Below the pieces are notes generated by a model that saw only the letters and a list, made by a program, of their open reading frames with translations, was not told where the DNA came from and did not search any database. Source: CAYUKK01 sp964445305 (lineage in GTDB: Bacteria > Acidobacteriota > Aminicenantia > Aminicenantales > UBA8522). From it: DNA of 64,000 nucleotides. Positions 1 to 8,262 of the stretch are shown one piece after another. How positions within the stretch are numbered: the stretch's first letter is position 1; each line of letters opens with the position of its first letter. The position numbers and the translations under genes were made by a program. The stretch covers positions 16,416-80,415 of the forward strand of contig CAYUKK010000020.1 in assembly GCA_964445305.1 (NCBI GenBank), read 5' to 3'.

Positions 1-311
1 GCGGGAATCGTTTTTCGCCATTCTTGGGACACCCTTACCCAGGTCCCCGACTGCTCCTCGCGTTCCACATAGTAAGCCCAGTAGCCTTCGCTATTATCGA
101 AGGTGAGCCGGTGCTTGAGTTTGAGCTTGACGGCCTGGAATTTAACCTGGTGGAGCGTGGTGAGAACTTCCCGGGCGCTGTTTTCCAGGCCTCGAGTCTC
201 CAAGGTGTTGAGAATGGCCGGATAACTGGCCACAAGAAGAATGCCCAGAATGGCGACGACCACGATCATCTCGATGGCCGTAAAACCCCTGTTGAGCAGA
301 TTTTTCCTCAC
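1..311 (-). CDS. Prepilin-type N-terminal cleavage/methylation protein (pseudopilin), 3' end outside window
   Basis: The minus-strand reading frame runs off the left edge and is therefore partial. From a GTG at 311 it reads a short basic leader (VRKNLLNRG) followed by FTAIEMIVVVAILGILL, the classical type IV prepilin signal with Glu at +5. The rest is a hydrophilic pseudopilin-like body. An ATG at 353 is in frame, but it lies inside a promoter (TTGACA, 17 bp, AATAAT) whose -10 box ends 10 bp before the GTG, so the GTG is the better start and the mRNA would be almost leaderless. The product would be cleaved by a prepilin peptidase and assembled in a type II secretion or pilus system. Which pilin class it belongs to cannot be told. 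Confidence 0.85.
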   Translation of the reverse strand, partial: MRKNLLNRGFTAIEMIVVVAILGILLVASYPAILNTLETRGLENSAREVLTTLHQVKFQAVKLKLKHRLTFDNSEGYWAYYVEREEQSGTWVRVSQEWRKTIP

Positions 312-321
312 GGTGGGGAAG

Positions 322-350
322 ATTATTGTCCAATCATCGTTTTTTGTCAA
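322..350 (-). promoter_or_regulatory. Sigma70-type promoter of the pseudopilin gene
   Basis: On the minus strand TTGACA (350-345) is followed after 17 bp by AATAAT (327-322). The GTG start codon is 10 bp further on and no Shine-Dalgarno sequence lies between, so transcription would begin 3-5 nt before the start codon. Confidence 0.6.
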
Positions 351-423
351 CATGGTCCGGCGGAGAAGACTCCTTTATTTCCACAGAAATTCGGTCATTT
401 TTATCCTGACCTGCCTTCTTCCC

Positions 424-448
424 CTGGTAAATCACCCTTTGGGGTGAA
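424..448. repeat. Palindrome TAAATCACCC / GGGTGAATTTA between divergent genes
   Basis: A near-perfect inverted repeat (TAAATCACCC, short centre, GGGGTGAATTTA) lies between the divergent pseudopilin and P-ATPase genes. A related TCACCCC...GGGGTGA pair lies at about 53463-53490. It could be an operator or an RNA hairpin; the sequence does not decide. Confidence 0.4.
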
Positions 449-546
449 TTTACGGATGATTTTCATCGGCTGGAAGGGGAGAAAATGGCGGCAAAAAAGG
501 GCATTTTTCTAACCCCGGTTGATTTTTTTCCAATCCAGACCCATTC

Positions 547-555
547 TGGTATAAT
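547..555 (+). promoter_or_regulatory. Extended -10 box (TGGTATAAT) of the P-type ATPase gene
   Basis: TG-N-TATAAT, an extended -10 element, stands 26 bp before the ATG at 582. The upstream -35 region is weak (TTTCCA at 527-532, 17 bp spacing), as is common for extended -10 promoters. Confidence 0.55.
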
Positions 556-581
556 GGGCAGCCAAGGCTTGAAATCAACCC

Positions 582-3293
582 ATGAGAACACTCGTCTGGC
601 ATGCCGAAGAAGCGGACAGGGTCTTAGCGTCGCTCGAATCTGACCCTCACCGAGGACTTTCCTCTGAGGAAGCCAGCCGCCGCCTCGGGGAGTTTGGCCC
701 CAACGAGCTCAGGAAGGAAGAAAAAGTCTCGGCCTGGAGCCTTTTCTTCAATCAATTCAGGAATATCCTCATCCTCATCCTCCTGGTCGCCATCGCCCTG
801 TCTGTCATCATCGGCGAAATCTTCGACGCGGTCCTGATCGCCGTCATTGTTCTCCTGAGCGCTATTCTCGGATTTATTCAGGAATACAAAGCCGAGAAGG
901 CTCTCGAGGCTCTCAAGAAAATGCTCTCGCCCATGGTCACTGTTCTCCGGGACGGCCGGGAAGAAGAGATTCCCAGTCGAAATCTTGTTCCTGGTGACAT
1001 CCTTCTTCTTGAGGCCGGGGATAAGATTGCCGCCGACGCCCGTCTCCTTGAGGTCCGCTCCCTCGAATGTGACGAAGCCTCGCTGACCGGGGAATCGGCA
1101 CCCGTTCGAAAGGATACTGCTCCTGAAGGGCTGGATATTTCTATTCCTGACAGAAAGAATATGGTCTTTGCCGGAACCATCGTTACTTACGGAAGAGGCA
1201 AAGCCATCGTCACGGCCACGGGAATGAGCACGGAGTTCGGCCGGATCGCCGAGCAGGTAGCCGCCGCAGAGCCCAAGAAAACACCGCTTGAGAAAAGGAC
1301 GGCCGAGATCGGCAAATGGCTGGGCTTTTTGGCCCTGGCCATCTGTCTCGTCGTGGCCGGAGTGAGCACCATCCGAGAAGCCTTCTCCGGCCGTTTGACC
1401 ATGGAGTTCGCCATCCAGGCGCTCATGTTCGCCGTCGCTCTGGCCGTGGCTGCTGTCCCGGAAGCGCTCCCGGCCATCGTGACGGGCGCTCTGGCCATCG
1501 GAATGCACCAGATGGCCAAGCGGAATGCCCTGGTCAGGAAAATGCCGGCCGTCGAAACCCTCGGTTGCGCTACCGTTATCTGCTCGGATAAAACAGGGAC
1601 AATTACCAAGGGCGAAATGACAGTCAGGAAGATCTGGGTGGCCCATCGAACAATCGGCGTGACGGGCGTCGGTTACGAGCCCAAGGGGGAATTTTACGGC
1701 GAGCTTCTTTCTTCCGTCGAAAAAGATAAGCCCCTCGGGGAGCTCTTCCGCGCTGCCATCCTCTGCAACGACTCCCAGCTCGAAGAAAAAGAGGGAAGAT
1801 GGACGATCAAAGGCGACCCGACGGAGGGAGCTCTTCTTGTCGCGGCTGCCAAGGCGGGAGTTTCCATCCGCGAAACCAGGCTCGATAACCCCCGGCTTGA
1901 AGAAATTCCTTTTAGCTCCGAAAGAAAGCGGATGACAACCATCCATGAAGAGCCCGGCGGCCAAAGGATGGCTTTCATGAAAGGGGCTCCGGAGGAAATC
2001 CTGAGTCGGTGCTCGAGCCTCTTGACAGGCAGGGGAATCATTCCCCTGTCTGAGTCCCATAAAAAAGAAATCCTGGGGAAAAACTTTGAGATGGCCCAAG
2101 AAGCGTTGCGCGTGCTCGGCGTTGCCTCAAGAGTCATTCCCCAAAACAGGAATCGCTTCAATGAGACAGACGAGCAGGACATGGTCTTCCTTGGGCTTCT
2201 CGGGATGATGGACCCTCCCCGGGAAGAAGCCATCGAAGCAGTTAAAACCTGCAAGAAGATTCATATCAAGCCCATCATGATCACCGGCGACCATGAAATC
2301 ACAGCCGAGACCATCGCCAGGGAAATCGGCATCTACGAGGAGGGAGATATCGTCCTCAACGGAGAAAAACTTGCCGAGATGTCCGAGGAGGAGCTCGAAA
2401 AAATTGTCGACAGGGTGACGGTCTATGCCCGGGTGTCGCCGATCGACAAGCTCAAGATCGTCCGCGCCTGGAAGAAAAGGGGTGAGGTTGTGGCCATGAC
2501 CGGCGATGGGGTCAACGACGCTCCCGCCCTCAAGCAGGCCGATATCGGCGTAGCCATGGGCATCACCGGAACCGAGGTGACCAGGGACGCCGCTGACCTT
2601 GTCCTCAGCGACGACAATTTTGCCACCATCCTCAAAGCCATCGAGCGCGGCCGGTGGATTTATGACAACATCAAAAAATACTTGACCTATCTTCTCCGCT
2701 GCAATATTACCGAAGTCGCCGTCATTGGCGGCATTGTCCTCATCAAAGGGCCCCATTATCTCCCCCTGCTCGCCGCTGCCATCCTCTATATCAACCTGGC
2801 CACCGATGGCATACCAGCCCTTGCCCTCGGCGTTTCTCCTCCGGACCCGGACATCATGGAGTGGCCTCCCCGCAGCCCGAAAGAAAGCGTCTTTTCCTTC
2901 GAGGTCCTGGTTTTCCTCGTCATGGCCCTGATCATTGAAACACCGTTTTTCTATTTTCTTTTTTTCCATGAGCTCGGCGATATCGCCGTGGCCAGGACAG
3001 AAATCTTTTTTCTCTTTATCATCGTCGAGCTCGTGGTGGCCATGAATTTCCGCTCCCTGAGGTTCAGCGTTTTCAAGGTTCCCCCTCATCGTTGGTTGGT
3101 ATTGGCCATCCTCTACGAGGTCATCCTGGTATCCATCCTGGTACAGATCCCCTCCGTAAGGGAGTCTTTCGGCATCCTCAAGCCCACCCCATCCGGTCTG
3201 GCGATTATTTTTGCCTTCAGCCTTTTCGTCTTCATGGCCATGGAAGCAGTCAAGGCGTTTTTGAGAAAGAAGTTAGCCCGAAATCGCCGGTAG
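582..3293 (+). CDS. Cation-translocating P-type ATPase (P2A, calcium-type)
   Basis: This 903-residue protein uses ATP to export a cation, most likely Ca2+, across the inner membrane. It shows an N-terminal cation-ATPase domain (about 5-70), the A-domain TGES at 169-172, membrane motif PEALP at 293-297, the phosphorylated Asp336 in DKTGT, a nucleotide-binding domain, the hinge TGDGVNDAPALK, and a C-terminal membrane block with NLATDGIPA. PEALP and the M6 motif match SERCA/PMR1-like P2A pumps, not heavy-metal or Kdp pumps. Length is normal for the family. It is a single-gene unit behind an extended -10 promoter. Ion specificity is inferred; a Mn2+ or mixed Ca/Mn role is possible. Confidence 0.92.
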   Translation: MRTLVWHAEEADRVLASLESDPHRGLSSEEASRRLGEFGPNELRKEEKVSAWSLFFNQFRNILILILLVAIALSVIIGEIFDAVLIAVIVLLSAILGFIQEYKAEKALEALKKMLSPMVTVLRDGREEEIPSRNLVPGDILLLEAGDKIAADARLLEVRSLECDEASLTGESAPVRKDTAPEGLDISIPDRKNMVFAGTIVTYGRGKAIVTATGMSTEFGRIAEQVAAAEPKKTPLEKRTAEIGKWLGFLALAICLVVAGVSTIREAFSGRLTMEFAIQALMFAVALAVAAVPEALPAIVTGALAIGMHQMAKRNALVRKMPAVETLGCATVICSDKTGTITKGEMTVRKIWVAHRTIGVTGVGYEPKGEFYGELLSSVEKDKPLGELFRAAILCNDSQLEEKEGRWTIKGDPTEGALLVAAAKAGVSIRETRLDNPRLEEIPFSSERKRMTTIHEEPGGQRMAFMKGAPEEILSRCSSLLTGRGIIPLSESHKKEILGKNFEMAQEALRVLGVASRVIPQNRNRFNETDEQDMVFLGLLGMMDPPREEAIEAVKTCKKIHIKPIMITGDHEITAETIAREIGIYEEGDIVLNGEKLAEMSEEELEKIVDRVTVYARVSPIDKLKIVRAWKKRGEVVAMTGDGVNDAPALKQADIGVAMGITGTEVTRDAADLVLSDDNFATILKAIERGRWIYDNIKKYLTYLLRCNITEVAVIGGIVLIKGPHYLPLLAAAILYINLATDGIPALALGVSPPDPDIMEWPPRSPKESVFSFEVLVFLVMALIIETPFFYFLFFHELGDIAVARTEIFFLFIIVELVVAMNFRSLRFSVFKVPPHRWLVLAILYEVILVSILVQIPSVRESFGILKPTPSGLAIIFAFSLFVFMAMEAVKAFLRKKLARNRR

Positions 3294-3342
3294 CAAGGCC
3301 AAGCGAGAATTGGGTTAGCTCAAGCTCTTCAAGCTCCCGGCG

Positions 3343-3777
3343 TCAGCTCTTCCGGCATTTTTCGCAAAAACCGAAAACCTGGATCGAAAATTTATCCAGG
3401 CGATAACCCTTCTCCTGACCGATTCTTTCGATGGACTCGCGGATCTCCGCGTGGGAAAACTCACGGACACGGCCACAGCTCAGGCAAATGAGATGACCGT
3501 GGGCCGTCCTTGTCCGCTCGGGCTCGAAGTGACTGTGATTCTCGCCGAGGTCAATCGAGCTCACCAAGCCGCTTCGGACGAGAAGGTTGAGCGTCCGGTA
3601 GATCGTGGCCAGGGAAACCCGGTGGCCCCTGCGGAGGAGTTTTTCTCGAATTTCATAGGCGTTAGGATGCAAAGAAGAAGAAGAGAAAATTTCCTCAAAG
3701 ACGAGCTCTCTGGTCCGCGTCAGTCTGAGATCATGAGCTTTCAAAAAAGCTCGGAATTTCTTAAAACCTCGCTTCAT
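3343..3777 (-). CDS. Fur family transcriptional regulator
   Basis: A 144-residue metal- or peroxide-sensing repressor. It has an N-terminal winged helix (about 1-80, with the recognition segment SLATIYRTLNLL), the HSHFE/HGHL metal-site region, and two structural zinc pairs, C98-x2-C101 and C138-x2-C141. This full cysteine set occurs in PerR- and Fur-type proteins. The start ATG overlaps the stop of the upstream nuclease gene (ATGA), so the two are co-transcribed and translationally coupled. Whether it senses Fe, Zn or peroxide cannot be read from the sequence. Its 3' end faces the ATPase gene tail to tail. Confidence 0.93.
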   Translation of the reverse strand: MKRGFKKFRAFLKAHDLRLTRTRELVFEEIFSSSSLHPNAYEIREKLLRRGHRVSLATIYRTLNLLVRSGLVSSIDLGENHSHFEPERTRTAHGHLICLSCGRVREFSHAEIRESIERIGQEKGYRLDKFSIQVFGFCEKCRKS

Positions 3778-5087
3778 TTATTCTCCATGCTTTTCCGATG
3801 AGCCAGCTTCTTCTTGAGGCGTTCGAGCCGCCGGGAGAAATCCTGAGTGTAGCTCTTCGATATCCCCTGAGCGATGATGAACCCCTCCTCGGCCAGCTGG
3901 CGAGCCTTTTCGTAATCCTTCTCCCTGTGCTCATAATACATCGCTAACTCCCGGAAACAGAAGAGATGTCCCAGCGGGGTGACTTGTTCCCAGAGACGAA
4001 CGGCTTGCAGCCAATCGCGCTGCCGTTTGAAATAGGAGGCCAACTTCTTCTTGGCCAGGACGGAGATGTCCTCGGGCAACTTCGTCTCCAGGGCTCGCTG
4101 GATGAACCGGGCCGACCGCTCAACATCCCCCCTCCTCTCCAGCACCCTGGCCGCGCCAAAGAGGTCGAGGCCGTCAATCCGACACTCGCTGACTGCTTCC
4201 ATCTCTTCATCCAGGAGCGCTCCGCCAACCGTCACAATGCCGAGGAGCGACAGGATATCTTCCTGGTTATGGTAAAGCACGGGCTCGATGAGCCCGAAAT
4301 CGCCCGAGCGGAGGAACTGGAAATAGCGAGCGGGTATTTCGGCCGAAGGAATATCCTCGGCCCTGTCTGCGCCCAAAACTTCTTGGGCCAGGAAGTAGAG
4401 GCGACAGCTTTCATGCTTGTGTCCCCAGAGGTTGCGGGCAGCGAAAAGAAAATCGAGGTGGGGGAGCCCACTCAGGGCCAGCTCAGCGCGATGAAGAATG
4501 AAGCGCGTCTCCAGAAGCGGCAGGTCAAACGCTTTGCCGTTAAAAGTGACGACCGACCGGAAATTCATCCGCGATAAAAAGAGCTGGAGTTCATGGATGA
4601 GCTGCTCCTCGAAGGCCAGGTCGCCGAGGAAAAACTGGACAACATGGAATTTATTATCCCCATAGAAACCCAGACCGACGAGGAAGGGAACAACGCCCAC
4701 GCCACCGGACAACCCCGTCGTCTCGCAATCCAAGAAGAGGGCGCTCCCGAGGTCAAGATGGCCGAAATTCTCATCCCGGCTGAGGAGAAAGAGAGTTTTT
4801 CCGCTTATTTTAAGGCCAGCCTCAATTGGCACTCGGCCATACCTGGCGCGAACGGGGAAATCGTTTTCAAAAATTTGAAGGGGTAAGCGCCTTTCGGTCT
4901 CAGCAGGGAGGGGTGGCTCTTTTTTGGGCCCGCTTTCCTTGGTCAGGCGAATGAGTCTCTCCAGTTTTTCCCGTGTCGATAGCTCTCTTTGCCGGGAGAT
5001 TTCCTGCCATGCCCGGTTGATCTTTTCTGACCTCGTCGCCCTCGGGCCCGATTTTCTGACGAGCTTGAGCTTATCCTCGAAGTCCAT
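3774..5087 (-). CDS. RNase H-like (YprB-type) exonuclease-domain protein with TPR-like C-terminus
   Basis: A 437-residue cytosolic protein. After a charged N-terminal stretch comes a DEDD-type nuclease fold: LFLDCETTGL with Asp120 and Glu122, FNGKAFDLPLLE, and YHNQEDI as the last acidic motif. This is the arrangement of B. subtilis YprB and related RNase_H_2 proteins. The last 130 residues are helical, TPR-like (ERSARFIQRALE, LAMYYEHREKDYEKA). GAGGGAGAT stands just before the ATG. It leads a two-gene unit with fur. Substrate is unknown; the nuclease fold is clear, and a role in DNA or RNA metabolism is inference. Confidence 0.82.
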   Translation of the reverse strand: MDFEDKLKLVRKSGPRATRSEKINRAWQEISRQRELSTREKLERLIRLTKESGPKKEPPLPAETERRLPLQIFENDFPVRARYGRVPIEAGLKISGKTLFLLSRDENFGHLDLGSALFLDCETTGLSGGVGVVPFLVGLGFYGDNKFHVVQFFLGDLAFEEQLIHELQLFLSRMNFRSVVTFNGKAFDLPLLETRFILHRAELALSGLPHLDFLFAARNLWGHKHESCRLYFLAQEVLGADRAEDIPSAEIPARYFQFLRSGDFGLIEPVLYHNQEDILSLLGIVTVGGALLDEEMEAVSECRIDGLDLFGAARVLERRGDVERSARFIQRALETKLPEDISVLAKKKLASYFKRQRDWLQAVRLWEQVTPLGHLFCFRELAMYYEHREKDYEKARQLAEEGFIIAQGISKSYTQDFSRRLERLKKKLAHRKSMENK

Positions 5088-5223
5088 ATCTCCCTCTTTT
5101 AAAATCCATGATAGAACAATCCCTCAAACTTTTCAAAGTCAGACTCAAGAGCAAACCCAAAATTGCGGATAGGGAATGCTCGTTTAGCAAGAGGGCTCAA
5201 GATATCAAGAAATTATTATGATA

Positions 5224-5277
5224 GGGGGCGCCGGGGGTGAACCACGACAGGACCCGTCGGGTGCTTTGATCGGCAAT
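5224..5277. repeat. 54-bp dispersed repeat, copy A
   Basis: This copy matches 15867-15920 at about 50 of 54 positions. It begins GGGGGCGCCGGGGGTGAACC, contains the palindrome ACCCG-T-CGGGT, and ends ATCGGCAAT. It lies between the divergent nuclease and rhaB genes, upstream of the rhaB promoter. No coding role is visible. It is not a riboswitch class that I recognise. Confidence 0.7.
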
Positions 5278-5296
5278 TTCGGGGCCAACGGAAAGC

Positions 5297-5325
5297 TTGC
5301 AATAAAAAAGAAATGATTATATAAG
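5297..5325 (+). promoter_or_regulatory. Promoter of the rhamnose operon
   Basis: TTGCAA (5297-5302) is followed after 17 bp by TATAAG (5320-5325), 27 bp before the rhaB ATG. AAAAGGGACG before the ATG serves as the ribosome site. Confidence 0.5.
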
Positions 5326-5352
5326 ATAACTTGCTTTCCAAAAGGGACGAAG

Positions 5353-6843
5353 ATGAAAGGACATCATTTCCTCGCTTTTGATTTGGGAGCAGAGAGCGGC
5401 CGGGCCATTTTGGCAAAGCTCGAAGATGACCAAGTCGAAACCAAGGAGATCGCGCGATTTGCCAACACCCCGCTTCGCCTCCACGGGCATTCCCACTGGA
5501 ATGTCTACAGCCTTTTTGAGGAAATCATCAGGGCCCTGAAGTCTTGCCTGGCCGATCACGGCGTCAGACTTGAGAGTCTGGCTGTGGATACCTGGGGAGT
5601 CGATTTTGGCCTCCTGGCCAAAGATGGGAGTATCCTGGGGCTGCCCTTCACCTACCGGGATGAAAGGACGCGAGGGGCGATGGAGGAATTCTTCGAGCGT
5701 GTGCCGCGCCAACGCCTTTATGAGCTTACGGGCATCCAGTTTTTGCCCTTCAACACACTCTTTCAGCTCTTCGCCATGAAGCGAGATCAATCGCCTCTTC
5801 TCGAATGTGCTTCCCACCTTCTCTTCATGCCCGACCTTTTCCACTTCCTCCTGACCGGGGAAAAGACAAGCGAATTCACCATTGCTTCCACTTCCCAGCT
5901 TCTCGACCCGTGGCGGAAAAATTGGAACGAGGAGCTTCTTCAAGCGCTCGAGCTTCCCGAGACCTTGAAAATGCCCGATATCCTTACTCCGGGCACGGTC
6001 ATCGGCCGTCTCAGCCCGGATTTGGCAAGGGTGACAGGTCTCGAGGAGACTCTGGTCGTGGCCGCCTGCGGCCACGATACGGCGGCGGCTGTGGCCGCCG
6101 TTCCGGCCAGAGGAGAAAATTGGGGTTATATTAGTTCAGGGACGTGGTCTCTTCTTGGCGTTGAAACAGAAAAGCCGGTCATCAACGCTGACGCCCTCGA
6201 AGCCAACTTCACCAACGAGGGCGGGGTCGAAGGGACGACCCGCTTCCTGAAGAACATCACCGGACTTTGGCTCCTCCAGCAGTGCCGGAGAGAATGGTCC
6301 TCGCGCTCGCCCCTGAGTTATGATGAAATCACCAAACTGGCCGAGGATGCGCTCGCCTTCCCGGCCCTCCTCGACCCCGACTGGCCAGGGTTTCTCAACC
6401 CGCCGAGCATGGTCGAGGCGATTCGTTCCTATTGTCGCCACACCCGGCAGCCTTCGCCCCGCACACCAGGCGAGATGGCTCGGGCCATCCTGGAGAGCTT
6501 GGCCCTCAAATATCGCTGGACCCTCGACCAACTGGAAAAGCTCACTGCCAGGAAAATAGAGAAAATCCACATCATCGGCGGCGGCGCCCGAAACGAACTC
6601 CTCTGTCAGTTTACAGCTGATGCGGCTCAAATCCGCGTCGTCGCTGGCCCCTTTGAAGCCACAGCTCTGGGAAACGTCACCATGCAGGCGTTAGCTCTCG
6701 GCTATGTCCGTTCCCTCCCGGAAATTCGCGACATCATCCACCGCTCAGTCGAGCCCAAAACCTACGAGCCTCGCGCCACCACCGAATGGGAGCGAGCCTA
6801 CGAGCGCTATCAAGACATTTGCCTCTTGAATAAGTGCCCATGA
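5353..6843 (+). CDS. rhaB: Rhamnulokinase (FGGY family)
   Basis: Phosphorylates L-rhamnulose at O1 with ATP, the second step of rhamnose catabolism. At 496 residues it has the two-domain FGGY layout: DLGAESGRAIL at the N-terminus (phosphate-binding, with the AESGR form typical of RhaB), DTWGVDFGLL, CGHDTAAAVAAVPA and GTWSLLG in the middle, and the C-terminal IIGGGARNELLCQ motif. Rhamnose isomerase follows after 15 bp, which confirms the substrate assignment over xylulo- or glycerol kinase. No rhamnulose-1-phosphate aldolase or RhaS/RhaR is visible next to it in this window. Confidence 0.93.
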   Translation: MKGHHFLAFDLGAESGRAILAKLEDDQVETKEIARFANTPLRLHGHSHWNVYSLFEEIIRALKSCLADHGVRLESLAVDTWGVDFGLLAKDGSILGLPFTYRDERTRGAMEEFFERVPRQRLYELTGIQFLPFNTLFQLFAMKRDQSPLLECASHLLFMPDLFHFLLTGEKTSEFTIASTSQLLDPWRKNWNEELLQALELPETLKMPDILTPGTVIGRLSPDLARVTGLEETLVVAACGHDTAAAVAAVPARGENWGYISSGTWSLLGVETEKPVINADALEANFTNEGGVEGTTRFLKNITGLWLLQQCRREWSSRSPLSYDEITKLAEDALAFPALLDPDWPGFLNPPSMVEAIRSYCRHTRQPSPRTPGEMARAILESLALKYRWTLDQLEKLTARKIEKIHIIGGGARNELLCQFTADAAQIRVVAGPFEATALGNVTMQALALGYVRSLPEIRDIIHRSVEPKTYEPRATTEWERAYERYQDICLLNKCP

Positions 6844-6858
6844 AAGGAGGGTGGGAAG

Positions 6859-8139
6859 ATGGACCCTTCAGCGATTGAAAAAGCTTATGCCTGGAGCCGC
6901 AGTCGCTTTGAGGAAATGGGCGTCGACGTCGACAAGGCCCTGGCCAGTTTGAAGACCATTTCCCTTTCCCTTCCCTGCTGGCAGGCGGACGACGTTCGGG
7001 GCTTCGAAAAAAGGGAGGAGGGAGCCACAGCGGGCGGAATTCTCGTCAGCGGCCATTATCCGGGACGACCGCGCCATGTCGATGACCTCCGCCAGGACCT
7101 GGAGAAGGCGTTTTCTCTGATCCCCGGCGACCACCGGCTCAACCTTCACTCCATTTACGGAGAGTTCGGCAGCCGCCCCGTTCCGCGAAACGAGCTCGAA
7201 CCCTCCCATTTCCGGAACTGGGTCAGCTGGGCCAAGCAGAAGAAAATCAAACTCGATTTCAACGCCACCTGCTTCGGCCACCCCATGGCCAGTTCCGGGT
7301 TCACGCTGAGCAGCCGGGACAAGACTATCCGCAAGTTCTGGATTGAGCATGTCAAGTGTTGCCGCCGCATCGCCGCTTTCTTCGGCCGCGAGCAGAAAAG
7401 CGCCTGCCTCCATAACCTCTGGATTCCCGACGGCTCCAAGGATTCCCCCATCGACCGCTGGACCCATCGGGCCCTGCTCAAGGAATCCCTGGATGAAATC
7501 TTCAGGCTTGAGTACAGCGCCTCAACGATGAAGGATAGCCTTGAGGGCAAGCTCTTTGGCATCGGCAGCGAAGCCTATGTCGTCGGCTCTCATGAGTTTT
7601 ACCTGGGCTATGCAGCGGCGCGGGGAAAGATGCTCTGCCTCGACCTCGGCCACTTCCATCCGACGGAGTCGGTGGCTGACAAGATCTCGGCCTTGCTTCT
7701 CTTTTTCGATAGTTTGGTCCTGCATCTCAGCCGGCCCGTTCGCTGGGACTCTGACCATGTCGTTATCCTCGACGAAGAGCTCAAGGCTGTGGCTGAAGAG
7801 GTCGTCCGCGGCGAAGCGCTCCCGCGCGTCCACCTGGCCCTCGATTTCTTCGATGCCTCGATGAACAGGGTGGGGGCGCTCGTTCTCGGGGCTCGAGCGA
7901 CGCTCAAGGCTTTCCTTTTCGCCCTCCTCCAGCCTCTCGACCGTCTGGCTGAGCTCGAAGAAAACGGGAATTATTTCGGTCGTCTGGCCCTGCTCGAAGA
8001 GGTGAAAACACTTCCCTTCAGCGCTATCTGGGATTATTATTGCTTGACCCGCAACGTTCCCCCTGCCGAGGCCTGGATCAAAGAAATCGAAGCCTATGAA
8101 AGAAACGTCCTGAGCAAGCGAGAACCGGGAAAGAGGTAG
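6859..8139 (+). CDS. rhaA: L-rhamnose isomerase
   Basis: Converts L-rhamnose to L-rhamnulose. The 426-residue protein has the TIM-barrel hallmarks of RhaA: the N-terminal SLPCWQADDVRGFE, LNLHSIYGE, LDFNATCFGHP, HNLWIPDGSKD, and CLDLGHFHPTESVADKISALLLF, which carry the divalent-metal ligands. A strong ribosome site (AAAGGAGGGTG) precedes the ATG. It is the second gene of the rhaBA unit, 15 bp after rhaB. Order (isomerase last) differs from the E. coli rhaBAD operon only in lacking the aldolase gene. Nothing in it looks damaged. Confidence 0.95.
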   Translation: MDPSAIEKAYAWSRSRFEEMGVDVDKALASLKTISLSLPCWQADDVRGFEKREEGATAGGILVSGHYPGRPRHVDDLRQDLEKAFSLIPGDHRLNLHSIYGEFGSRPVPRNELEPSHFRNWVSWAKQKKIKLDFNATCFGHPMASSGFTLSSRDKTIRKFWIEHVKCCRRIAAFFGREQKSACLHNLWIPDGSKDSPIDRWTHRALLKESLDEIFRLEYSASTMKDSLEGKLFGIGSEAYVVGSHEFYLGYAAARGKMLCLDLGHFHPTESVADKISALLLFFDSLVLHLSRPVRWDSDHVVILDEELKAVAEEVVRGEALPRVHLALDFFDASMNRVGALVLGARATLKAFLFALLQPLDRLAELEENGNYFGRLALLEEVKTLPFSAIWDYYCLTRNVPPAEAWIKEIEAYERNVLSKREPGKR

Positions 8140-8225
8140 GCCAGCCTCGTCCATTGTCTTTTCTTTTCCCGGCCGATTTCGCGAGATTGGGCATGTTTCC
8201 AAAATAAGAGGGCAGGGTCGTTGGT

Positions 8226-8254
8226 TTGACCACGGGGCCGAAAACGACTATAAT
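8226..8254 (+). promoter_or_regulatory. Near-consensus promoter of the HEAT/HD-GYP pair
   Basis: TTGACC (8226-8231), 17 bp, TATAAT (8249-8254). The GTG start at 8263 is only 8 bp downstream, with no Shine-Dalgarno sequence, so the transcript should start at or within 1-3 nt of the start codon. Confidence 0.75.
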
Positions 8255-8262
8255 AAGAGAGC

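Noticed and set aside
24..512. Plus-strand open frame at the left edge
   Set aside because: Antisense to the pseudopilin, which has a prepilin signal and promoter.
624..2099. A 491-codon minus-strand frame inside the P-ATPase
   Set aside because: Shadow of the ATPase; no motifs or ribosome site.
5224..5277. Riboswitch controlling rhaB
   Set aside because: The repeat is upstream of the rhaB promoter, and the other copy is beside unrelated genes; no known aptamer consensus fits.
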